A stretch of DNA of 64,000 bases, taken from positions 496,001-560,000 of the forward strand of contig NZ_QJTD01000001.1 in the NCBI RefSeq assembly GCF_003217215.1, given 5' to 3'. The position numbers and the translations under genes are program-made. Shown piece after piece: positions 50,986 through 58,581 of this stretch. How positions within the stretch are numbered: position 1 is the first letter of the stretch; the number at the start of each line of letters is the position of its first letter. Source of the stretch: Winogradskyella epiphytica (GTDB lineage: Bacteria; Bacteroidota; Bacteroidia; Flavobacteriales; Flavobacteriaceae). Below the pieces are notes generated by a model. It was not told the origin of the DNA, made no database searches, and saw only the letters and a list, made by a program, of their open reading frames with translations.

Positions 50986-52530
50986 TTATGTGATTTTGTT
51001 ACCATCTTTATCGTAAAAATGGTATTCAAGATATGTGTAAGCATCTCTAGGTAAAACTTTTACCCATTTTTTGTGTTCAAGAAACCACTTTGAACGTACT
51101 GATGGAAACCCTTTGGTTAGAAAGGCTGCTACAAAAGGATGTGCATTTAATGTTACTTTTTTGTAGTCTTTTTTCAAAATCCTTTCAAGGTCTTGATTTA
51201 TTCGTTCCACCACTTTTATTGGTGCTTCGATTTCATCTCCTCCAATTGAATTCGGATTCTGTTCTTTCGTTTTTATATTGCGTTCTGGCCTAACGCGCTG
51301 TCTGGTAATTTGCACTAACCCAAACTTACTCGGCGGCAATATTTTGTGTTTTGCTTTATCATCTTTCATCTCATCTCTAAGATAATTGTAAAGCTTTTTT
51401 CTGTTTTCGACTTTTCCCATGTCGATAAAATCGACAACAATAATTCCTCCCATATCACGTAATCGCAATTGGCGAGCAATTTCTTGGGCTGAAATTAAGT
51501 TTACTTCTAAAGCCGTGTCTTCTTGATTCTTTTCTTTATTAGAACGGTTACCACTGTTCACATCTACAACATGTAGCGCTTCAGTGTGTTCTATAACCAA
51601 GTAAGCTCCTTTTGCCATAGAGACTGTTCTACCAAATGATGTCTTAATCTGGCGTTCAATGCCATATTTTTCAAATATCGGTACACCATTTTTGTAGTAC
51701 TTCACTATAGATTCTTTTTTTGGTGCAATTTGTTGCACATAATCTTTTACTTGTACATACATTTCTTCATCATCTACAACTATTCCGGTGAATGAATCAT
51801 TAAAGATATCTCTCAAAATAGAGGATGCTTTGTTCATTTCTCCCAATACTTTTGTAGGATGATTTGCTTTGTACAACTTTTTACACATTGCTGTCCATCG
51901 ATCCAGCAAATTCTGTAAATCACTATCGAGCTCGGCAACTTTCTTGCCTTCAGCTACTGTACGAATAATAACCCCAAACCCTTTAGGCGTGATACTTTTT
52001 ACTAATCTTTTTAAACGGTCCTTCTCTTCTTGCGATTCAATTTTTTGAGAAATTGATATTCGATTAGAGAAAGGCACCAAGACTATGTATCTTCCTGCAA
52101 TAGACAATTCTGAACTAATGCGTGGACCTTTAGTAGAAATCGGTTCTTTTACTACTTGTACTAGAATGGATTGATTTCCTTTGATAGCATTTGCGATGCT
52201 ACCATTTTTGTCTAAATCCTTTTCGATAGGAAAGTCTTTAAGGGTGTAATCCCTTAATTTCCCTGTGCTTACACGCTTAATGAATTTTAAAAGTGAAGGC
52301 AATTGCGGTCCAAGATCATGATAGTGTAAAAAACCATCTTTCTCATAGCCAACGTTAACAAACGCGGCATTTAAACCAGGAATAACTTTACGTATTTTGG
52401 CAATAAATATATCGCCAACCGCAAAGTTGTTGTCCTCATCATCTTTATGTAATTCAATAAGTTTTCCATCTTTTAATAAGGCAAAATCAACAATATCTGA
52501 ACTCGATCTTACGATTAATTCATTGTTCAT
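50986..52530 (-). CDS. rng: Ribonuclease E/G family protein
   Basis: Endoribonuclease for rRNA and mRNA processing, 514 residues, RNase G length. The N-terminal S1 domain is interrupted as usual (VGDIFIAKIRKVIPGLNAAFVNVGYEKDGFLHYHDL), followed by the 5'-sensor region (ISTKGPRISSELSIAGRYIVLVP), the catalytic Mg-binding segment (LHVVDVNSGNRS and GGIIVVDFIDMG) and the signature FGLVQITRQRVRP. It lacks the long RNase E scaffold tail. The neighbouring small basic protein and HU genes lie upstream on the same strand. Confidence 0.93.
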   Translation of the reverse strand: MNNELIVRSSSDIVDFALLKDGKLIELHKDDEDNNFAVGDIFIAKIRKVIPGLNAAFVNVGYEKDGFLHYHDLGPQLPSLLKFIKRVSTGKLRDYTLKDFPIEKDLDKNGSIANAIKGNQSILVQVVKEPISTKGPRISSELSIAGRYIVLVPFSNRISISQKIESQEEKDRLKRLVKSITPKGFGVIIRTVAEGKKVAELDSDLQNLLDRWTAMCKKLYKANHPTKVLGEMNKASSILRDIFNDSFTGIVVDDEEMYVQVKDYVQQIAPKKESIVKYYKNGVPIFEKYGIERQIKTSFGRTVSMAKGAYLVIEHTEALHVVDVNSGNRSNKEKNQEDTALEVNLISAQEIARQLRLRDMGGIIVVDFIDMGKVENRKKLYNYLRDEMKDDKAKHKILPPSKFGLVQITRQRVRPERNIKTKEQNPNSIGGDEIEAPIKVVERINQDLERILKKDYKKVTLNAHPFVAAFLTKGFPSVRSKWFLEHKKWVKVLPRDAYTYLEYHFYDKDGNKIT

Positions 52531-52672
52531 AATGTTAATTTATATCTAGCTCTTCATTGAGTTAGATGGATTTTACTAAATTATTTGACACAGGATGTAA
52601 TATCCAACAAATCTAGCAACACTCTATTAAATGCCGCTGAATTCTATATCAAAGAACGTTTCTTTAAAACTG

Positions 52673-52700
52673 AAAAAAGTAGTTCCAAAACTACTTTTTT
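52673..52700 (-). terminator. Terminator of the small basic protein gene
   Basis: AAAAAAGTAGTT-CCAA-AACTACTTTTTT, a perfect 12-bp stem, 4 bp after the stop codon of the 29-residue gene. It has T runs on either strand. Confidence 0.85.
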
Positions 52701-52704
52701 CAAT

Positions 52705-52794
52705 TTATTTCTTTTTATGACGATTAGCGCGTCTACGTTTTTTACGCTTATGCGTCGCTACCTTGTGTCTTTTTCTTTTTTTACCACTTGGCAT
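52705..52794 (-). CDS. 29-residue highly basic protein (mS38/COX24-C-like)
   Basis: Below usual ORF cut-offs. ATG at 52794 encodes MPSGKKRKRHKVATHKRKKR, continuing RRANRHKKK and stop: 29 residues with about 60 percent Lys, Arg or His. It is supported as a real gene by an ideal Shine-Dalgarno (52803-52808), a terminator 4 bp after the stop and its conserved place between HU and the RNase E/G gene. The RHK-ATHKRKKRRR core resembles the C-terminal motif of mitochondrial ribosomal protein mS38 (COX24_C / AURKAIP1), so a small ribosomal-subunit protein is likely. That assignment is from memory. Confidence 0.8.
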   Translation of the reverse strand: MPSGKKRKRHKVATHKRKKRRRANRHKKK

Positions 52795-52802
52795 AATATA
52801 TT

Positions 52803-52808
52803 CTCCTT
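52803..52808 (-). promoter_or_regulatory. Shine-Dalgarno sequence of the 29-residue gene
   Basis: AAGGAG on the minus strand, 8 bases before the ATG, the same motif and spacing as ahcY. Such elements are otherwise absent from this window. Confidence 0.75.
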
Positions 52809-52836
52809 TTTAATTAATATTTGTTTAAATGCTTTC

Positions 52837-53127
52837 TTAGTTAACCTCAACATTAGTCTTAACGCCTTCTAAAAATACTTTAGCTGGCTTAAACGCTGGT
52901 ATGTTGTGTGCTGGAATTTTTATTGTAGTATTCTTTGAAATATTACGACCTGTTTTTTCAGCCCTTGTTTTAATGATAAAACTACCAAAACCTCTTAAGT
53001 AAACGTTATCTCCGCTCTCTAAAGATGTTTTAACTTCTTCCATAAAGGTTTCTACTGTTGCTTGTACGTCACCTTTTTCAATACCTAACTTGTCAGATAT
53101 TTTTGCTACCAAATCGGCTTTTGTCAT
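52837..53127 (-). CDS. HU/IHF family DNA-binding protein
   Basis: Nucleoid-associated DNA-bending protein, 96 residues. The HU fold is evident from MTKADLVAKISDKLGIEKGDVQ, FMEEVKTSLESGDNVYLRGFGSF, the DNA-arm stretch KTRAEKTGRNISKNTTIKIPAHNIPAFKPAK and a short C-terminal extension. It lies upstream of the 29-residue gene and rng on the same strand and is divergent from mutY. Confidence 0.95.
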   Translation of the reverse strand: MTKADLVAKISDKLGIEKGDVQATVETFMEEVKTSLESGDNVYLRGFGSFIIKTRAEKTGRNISKNTTIKIPAHNIPAFKPAKVFLEGVKTNVEVN

Positions 53128-53234
53128 TGTTATTAGTTTTAGGGTTACTATAAATTATTAAGGGGATGCAAATATATGCATTTTAAATTCAATATTTCAA
53201 ACGTAATTAATTAAAATTTAAGACTATAAACATT

Positions 53235-53242
53235 TAATTTTG
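53235..53242 (+). promoter_or_regulatory. Candidate -7 promoter element of mutY
   Basis: TAATTTTG matches TAnnTTTG and lies 21 bases before the chosen mutY ATG. A -33 element is not obvious. Confidence 0.4.
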
Positions 53243-53263
53243 CCTTCTCATCAAAAAAATCAA

Positions 53264-54304
53264 ATGGATTTTAAAGATACACTAATTATCTGGTATTCAG
53301 CAAATAAACGTGAATTACCTTGGAGAAAAACCAAAAACCCTTATCATATTTGGCTGTCAGAAATTATTTTACAGCAAACTCAAGTTAATCAAGGCCTACC
53401 ATATTACGAGCGATTTATAGCTCAATATCCAACGGTTTTCGATTTAGCAAATGCCTCTGAAACCTCTATTCTAAAATTATGGCAAGGCTTAGGATATTAC
53501 TCGAGAGCAAGAAACCTTCATACTAGCGCAAAACTAATAGTAAATGAATTTGACGGTGAGTTTCCGAACAACTATAAAGACCTCATAAAACTTAAAGGAG
53601 TTGGTGACTATACCGCTAGTGCCATTGCTTCATTTGCATTTAACGAAGTTGAAGCTGTTGTAGATGGAAATGTGTATCGCGTATTATCACGTTACTTCGG
53701 TATAGATACACCTATAAATACTACTGCAGGAATTAAAGAATTTAAATCCTTAGCGACTTCTTTAATAGATACCGAACAACCAGCTACATTCAACCAAGCT
53801 ATTATGGAGTTTGGAGCTATTCAATGTAAACCGAAAAACCCCGATTGCTCTATATGTCCTTTACAGGATAGTTGTGTAGCACTTGAAAAACAATTAGTCG
53901 AGGTTCTTCCTGTAAAATTGAAAAAAACGAAAGTCACTAAAAAGCACTTCAACTATTTAGTATTTATAGATCCACATAAAAACACACTTTTCGAACAGCG
54001 CACCAAAAAAGGTATTTGGCAAAACCTATATCAATTTCCATTAGTTGAATCTGAGAGAAGTCTTAATGCCGAAGAATTCCACCTATTAAATATAGACAGT
54101 GAACTATTAGACATTTCTAACTTTGATCATTCCTTATATAATGAAGCAGATATTGTTCATAAATTATCGCACCAACACCTTTATACAAAATTTTGGATTA
54201 TCGAAGTAGAAGAGCTACCAAAGGAGGCCATTCCTACTAAAACCTTAACAAACTACCCCGCACCTGTTTTGATAAGTGATTTTATAAATGAATTCCCGTT
54301 TTAG
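53264..54304 (+). CDS. mutY: A/G-specific adenine glycosylase MutY
   Basis: Removes adenine mispaired with 8-oxoguanine. 346 residues from the ATG at 53264; the ORF extends to a TTG that would overlap the promoter element. Motifs: RELPWRKTKNPYHIWLSEI, LKGVGDYTASAIASFAF (helix-hairpin-helix), AVVDGNVYRVLSR (catalytic Asp), and the 4Fe-4S set in CKPKNPDCSICPLQDSC with CX6CX2CX5C spacing. A NUDIX-like C-terminal 8-oxoG recognition domain follows. It leads the mutY-ssb-gldE-gldD block. Confidence 0.96.
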   Translation: MDFKDTLIIWYSANKRELPWRKTKNPYHIWLSEIILQQTQVNQGLPYYERFIAQYPTVFDLANASETSILKLWQGLGYYSRARNLHTSAKLIVNEFDGEFPNNYKDLIKLKGVGDYTASAIASFAFNEVEAVVDGNVYRVLSRYFGIDTPINTTAGIKEFKSLATSLIDTEQPATFNQAIMEFGAIQCKPKNPDCSICPLQDSCVALEKQLVEVLPVKLKKTKVTKKHFNYLVFIDPHKNTLFEQRTKKGIWQNLYQFPLVESERSLNAEEFHLLNIDSELLDISNFDHSLYNEADIVHKLSHQHLYTKFWIIEVEELPKEAIPTKTLTNYPAPVLISDFINEFPF

Positions 54305-54393
54305 AACCTTAAAATAATCACATTTTTTTATTACTTTTAAATTAGTAGTTACACAATTGAGTAACTTTACAAATTATTTATAAATTATTTATT

Positions 54394-54849
54394 ATGTCTG
54401 GAACGTTAAATAAAGTGATGTTAATTGGAAACTTAGGAGACGAAGTAAAAATGCATTATTTTGATGATAAAAACTGTGTTGGCCGTTTTCCAATAGCAAC
54501 AAGTGAAACTTACGTAAGTAAGCAAACTAATGAGCGCGTAACTAACACTGAATGGCATAACATTGTGGTTAGAAATAAAGCCGCTGAAATTTGTGAAAAA
54601 TACCTAACTAAAGGTGACAAGGTCTATATTGAAGGCCGTATTAAAACTAGAAAATGGACAGATGACAAAGGCATGGAGCGCTATTCTACGGAAATTCAAT
54701 GTGATGAATTTACGTTTTTAACTCCTAAAGGTGACCAACAACAGTCGCAACAGCCGAAAAAAACCAATACACCAAATGCTAATCCTCAACCACAACAATC
54801 TGCACCTACTAACGTAGAACCAGACGGTGATGATGATTTGCCATTCTAA
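54394..54849 (+). CDS. ssb: Single-stranded DNA-binding protein
   Basis: Replication and repair SSB of 151 residues. The OB-fold spans about residues 4-108 (TLNKVMLIGNLGDEVKMHYF, TEWHNIVVRNKAAEICEKYL, KGDKVYIEGRIKTRKW), then a Gln/Pro/Asn-rich linker and the protein-binding tip EPDGDDDLPF. It stands 90 bp after mutY and 20 bp before gldE. Confidence 0.96.
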   Translation: MSGTLNKVMLIGNLGDEVKMHYFDDKNCVGRFPIATSETYVSKQTNERVTNTEWHNIVVRNKAAEICEKYLTKGDKVYIEGRIKTRKWTDDKGMERYSTEIQCDEFTFLTPKGDQQQSQQPKKTNTPNANPQPQQSAPTNVEPDGDDDLPF

Positions 54850-54869
54850 CCATTTAATATAACATTATC

Positions 54870-56186
54870 TTGGACCCAGAACCCACGATTTTATTTTCAA
54901 ATTTAATAGTCATTAGTACCCCCATTATAACGAGTATCATTATACTCATTATACTATTAATTTCCTCTGCTTTAATATCTGGAGCTGAAGTTGCTCTCTT
55001 TTCTTTAACCAAATCTAATATTAAAGATGGTTTAGAGAACAAGTCAACCTCTATGGAAGTTATTGCAAGACTATTAGAACGTCCGAAAAAACTATTAGCT
55101 ACGATATTGGTTGCAAACAACTTTATAAACATAGCCATAGTTTTACTCTTTGCTTATATAGGTGAAACCGTTTTTAGTAGTATATCAAATACGCTTGTAC
55201 GGTTTTTAGTAGAAGTTATCTCTGCCACCTTTCTTATTTTATTATTTGGTGAAATTATTCCAAAAATCTACGCTAGTAGGAATAGTGTAAAATTCTCATC
55301 GTTTATGGCAAGACCTTTACAGGTTTTAGATGTTATTTTCTCACCATTAAGTTTGCCTATGCGATATGTGACTATTCAGATTCAGAATAAGTTCGGAAAA
55401 AAGAAATCGAATAACCTAAGTGTAGACCAGCTATCTCAAGCATTAGAATTAACTAATGAAGAAGACACCACAAAAGAAGAACAAAAAATATTACAAGGTA
55501 TTGTCTCTTTCGGAAACACAGATACCAAACAAGTAATGCGTCCGCGCATGGATTTGTTCGCCTTAAATATTGAATCACCTTTTGAAACAGTTATAAAAGA
55601 CATTATAGAAAATGGTTATTCTAGAATTCCGGTTTATGAAGAAAATATAGACACTATAAAAGGTGTGCTTTATGTTAAGGATTTATTACCTCATTTAAAT
55701 AAGAAAACATTTGATTGGACTTCTATTTTACGTGAACCTTTCTTCGTTCCAGAGAATAAGAAGTTAGACGATTTAATGGTCGAATTTCAAACGAAAAAAG
55801 TACATCTCGCCGTCGTGGTTGATGAGTATGGTGGAACCTCAGGATTGGTCTCTCTTGAAGATATTATTGAAGAAATTGTAGGTGATATTAGTGATGAATA
55901 TGACGATGAAGATTTAGTGTATACCAAATTAGACAATAATAATTATAGCTTTGAAGGTAAAACACCTTTAAAAGACATGTATAAAATTGTTGGTATTGAA
56001 GATGATGCCGAATCGTTTGAAGCTAAAAAAGGAGAAGCTGAAACCCTTGCAGGTTTTGTTCTAGAAATTTCTGGTGGTTTTCCAAGAATTGGTAGTAAAA
56101 TAAATTTCAAAAATTACGTTTTTACTATAGAGGCTTTAGAACGCAAACGTATAAAGCAGATTAAATTAACTTTATTAGACACGTAA
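54870..56186 (+). CDS. gldE: Gliding motility protein GldE (CNNM/CorC-type)
   Basis: A 438-residue membrane protein: an N-terminal DUF21 region with about three to four helices (IIILIILLISSALISGAEVALF, VANNFINIAIVLLFAYIGE), two CBS domains (about residues 215-335: MRPRMDLFALNIESPF, VHLAVVVDEYGGTSGLVSL) and a CorC_HlyC domain at the C-terminus. The start is TTG at 54870: the first in-frame ATG lies inside DUF21, and MDPEP is the usual GldE beginning as I recall it. In Flavobacterium it supports gliding and works with GldD. Confidence 0.92.
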   Translation: MDPEPTILFSNLIVISTPIITSIIILIILLISSALISGAEVALFSLTKSNIKDGLENKSTSMEVIARLLERPKKLLATILVANNFINIAIVLLFAYIGETVFSSISNTLVRFLVEVISATFLILLFGEIIPKIYASRNSVKFSSFMARPLQVLDVIFSPLSLPMRYVTIQIQNKFGKKKSNNLSVDQLSQALELTNEEDTTKEEQKILQGIVSFGNTDTKQVMRPRMDLFALNIESPFETVIKDIIENGYSRIPVYEENIDTIKGVLYVKDLLPHLNKKTFDWTSILREPFFVPENKKLDDLMVEFQTKKVHLAVVVDEYGGTSGLVSLEDIIEEIVGDISDEYDDEDLVYTKLDNNNYSFEGKTPLKDMYKIVGIEDDAESFEAKKGEAETLAGFVLEISGGFPRIGSKINFKNYVFTIEALERKRIKQIKLTLLDT

Positions 56187-56234
56187 AAGTCTAATATTAA
56201 ATTAAATTGAATTCCACCTTTGTGGGATATATGT

Positions 56235-56804
56235 ATGAAACGAATAGTACTACCTATATTAAGTTTATTTATGCTAGGTTGTGGTGACGATACCTTACCT
56301 AAACCAAAAGCATATTTAAGATTAGAATACCCAACCGCAAAATATGAAAAGGCAATAGTTCCACTTCCTTTTACATTTGAAATGAACAAATTAGCCTCAC
56401 CAATAAAATCTGTTAAAACATCTGAGAGCGCGAATGGTGTAGATATTAAATACCCATCAATGAAAGCCACGATTTATTTAACCTATAAAGAGGTTAAAAA
56501 CGGAAATTTAGATAGCTTACTACGAGACGCTCAAAACCTCACACAAAAACATACCATAAAGGCTGATGCCATTTCTACGAACCTTTTTAAAAACGAAGAA
56601 GAAAAGGTCTACGGAATGTTATATGAAATAGGAGGCGATGCAGCTTCTCAATCTCAATTCTATGTTACAGATAGCTTAAATCACTTTTTGAGCGGTTCAT
56701 TGTACTTTTACGCAAAACCAAATTATGATTCGATCTATCCTGCTTCAGAATATTTAAAAAAGGACATTAAACGTATTATGGAAACTGTCCGATGGAAGGA
56801 GTAA
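56235..56804 (+). CDS. gldD: Gliding motility lipoprotein GldD
   Basis: A 189-residue lipoprotein required for gliding and type IX secretion-related motility in Flavobacterium johnsoniae. The ATG at 56235 starts the signal MKRIVLPILSLFMLGC (Cys16), so the longer TTG ORF is not used. The family-typical DTLPKPKAYLRLEYPTAKYE follows, with SQFYVTDSLNHFLSGSLYFY and a C-terminal KKDIKRIMETVRWKE. It lies 48 bp after gldE in the same direction and ends before a strong bidirectional terminator. Confidence 0.93.
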   Translation: MKRIVLPILSLFMLGCGDDTLPKPKAYLRLEYPTAKYEKAIVPLPFTFEMNKLASPIKSVKTSESANGVDIKYPSMKATIYLTYKEVKNGNLDSLLRDAQNLTQKHTIKADAISTNLFKNEEEKVYGMLYEIGGDAASQSQFYVTDSLNHFLSGSLYFYAKPNYDSIYPASEYLKKDIKRIMETVRWKE

Positions 56805-56838
56805 CAAGTTTTACTACTTACTAAATATTATTATAAAG

Positions 56839-56872
56839 AAAATGCCTATCGAGTTTCGATAGGCATTTTTTT
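56839..56872. terminator. Bidirectional terminator between gldD and the surface lipoprotein gene
   Basis: AAAATGCCTATCGA-GTT-TCGATAGGCATTTT plus T run, a 14-bp perfect stem between convergent genes. Confidence 0.92.
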
Positions 56873-56892
56873 ATTCATTAGTTAATTTACCC

Positions 56893-58569
56893 TTAGTTTT
56901 GGTAAACCCACTCGCCATTCATTTTAATTACAGCGAAGTCTTCAGTAGTATTACTACCATTGTAAACATTTATTGTTACAATATATTTTTGCTCATCTTC
57001 AGCAGAAGGATCAATAATATCTAAAACAACTGCAATAGCATCTAATACCATAGCATTTGTCCATTCGTTACTGTTTCCAACTCTTCTGTCCATGTTACCA
57101 TAGTTCTCCATACTACTAGTAGCATTTGGATATTCAGTAGCTAAAGCGGCAACAACTGCAGCATAATCAGCATCTGTAAACGTATGTCTAATCGTGTTAT
57201 CTGGAACCCAGATACCATCTTCAAAACCAAATTGAAGAGATGTAGAAATTGTTGACTGATGTGGCATCCAAGCACCATTCTCAAACATATAAGATTGTCC
57301 TCTTAAACCTAAACCGCTGTTTGAAGAGAAGTATTTGTAGATAACAAAAATTTGATCTTCCTCTTGAGCGTAAGGATATTTTATGCTTAAGAAAGTTGGG
57401 ATATAACTATCAGCATCAATTGAACTACTAAAGTTATCATATCTTCCTGGCTGACCAGAAGCTTCACCCATTGAATCGTAATCTGAAGTACTTAAGTAAT
57501 ACACATTTTCAGCTAATTCCCAAGAACCATCTTCATAAACAAAATACTCACCTTTAGAATCGTACTCTCCTGTAATTCCTAAAGCGTTAACTGTAAGGAA
57601 ATCTATTTGCCAAGTTGCAGATTCTGAATCTGTAGACTCATATTTTAAAGCGATATGAATAGTTTGACCATCGTAAGCTGATAAATCAAAATTTTCAGAT
57701 AAAACATAGTTATAGTTGTTTCCTGCTGGCGCATTTGCGAAATCGATAACTTCCCAAGTTGCAGCTGAGGCATCACCACCTGTAGTATAATCTGAAGACA
57801 CCATTACATTAAGTAATGATAAATCAGTAGCAAAATTAATAGCTTGACTAATTTGTAAACTCACATTAGATTCACCATCTAAATCAATAGCAGGAGAAAT
57901 TAACCAATCTTCATTTGCAACAGAACCAGTACCACTAACGTAACCACTCATTTTTGCAAACTCTAAGCCATTATAGCTTGAAGGGTGCCATTCTTGATCA
58001 TCACCGATAACACTGATGTTTTCGAAACCAGATAAATCTCCATTAAAACCAAAGTTAACTAATTCAGAAATTCCAACATCAGGAACTTCAGTATAGTGCT
58101 TATACTTTACTAAAAGCATATCTCCTTCTTCTGCACCAGCAAATTGAGCATCTAATACAGCTGGAATTTCAGCAGTAGCATTTACATCTGGATAAAATCC
58201 GAAAGCATCACTTCCTGCAGAAGCATAATCAGCCGTAGTTAATTCGTATTCAGTTGCTGAAGTATAATCGTTAACACCTTCTGCATTTCCTACGTATAAC
58301 TGATATCCGATTGTTACAGAAGAACCTTCTCCCCAAAACGGATATTTATCTGCGATAAAACCTGGTAACATAGTTTTTGCATCTTCAACAGAGCTAAAAC
58401 TACCGAATCCTAGTTCTAAATCAGCATAATCATCACTTGTTAAGGTGTAGTTGTCAATTCCGACAATAATGTCTTCAGACGTTTCCATTTCGTCATAGAC
58501 ATCTTCCATTGGGTTACAACCTACAAAGGTTAACCCAAAAATTACTAAACAATATATTATTCTTTTCAT
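56893..58569 (-). CDS. Choice-of-anchor J surface lipoprotein with internal repeats
   Basis: A 558-residue lipoprotein (lipobox LTFVGC, Cys18) paired with a SusC-like receptor. A repeat of about 55 residues with the pattern T-x-x-DY-x(n)-P-x-F/L-x-x-K-YP-x-A-x-E-x-D-x-x-x-V-x-Y-K-Y occurs at about 41-92, 108-160 and 357-415, with a diverged fourth copy at 462-540. Between copies two and three (about 170-330) is a jelly-roll choice-of-anchor J domain (FENISVIGDDQEW, EDWLISPAIDL, YESTDSESATWQIDFLTVN). Short DGxW units recur at about 345-352, 428-435 and 449-456. It begins 12 bp after the receptor gene, so the two are cotranscribed. The ligand is unknown. Confidence 0.82.
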   Translation of the reverse strand: MKRIIYCLVIFGLTFVGCNPMEDVYDEMETSEDIIVGIDNYTLTSDDYADLELGFGSFSSVEDAKTMLPGFIADKYPFWGEGSSVTIGYQLYVGNAEGVNDYTSATEYELTTADYASAGSDAFGFYPDVNATAEIPAVLDAQFAGAEEGDMLLVKYKHYTEVPDVGISELVNFGFNGDLSGFENISVIGDDQEWHPSSYNGLEFAKMSGYVSGTGSVANEDWLISPAIDLDGESNVSLQISQAINFATDLSLLNVMVSSDYTTGGDASAATWEVIDFANAPAGNNYNYVLSENFDLSAYDGQTIHIALKYESTDSESATWQIDFLTVNALGITGEYDSKGEYFVYEDGSWELAENVYYLSTSDYDSMGEASGQPGRYDNFSSSIDADSYIPTFLSIKYPYAQEEDQIFVIYKYFSSNSGLGLRGQSYMFENGAWMPHQSTISTSLQFGFEDGIWVPDNTIRHTFTDADYAAVVAALATEYPNATSSMENYGNMDRRVGNSNEWTNAMVLDAIAVVLDIIDPSAEDEQKYIVTINVYNGSNTTEDFAVIKMNGEWVYQN

Positions 58570-58581
58570 ATTAAGTATTTT

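Noticed and set aside
52585..52872. A 95-residue plus-strand ORF between rng and HU
   Set aside because: It is the antisense of the 29-residue basic gene, its terminator and the HU end. It has no start signal, and its Phe-rich sequence is what the complement of Lys codons gives.
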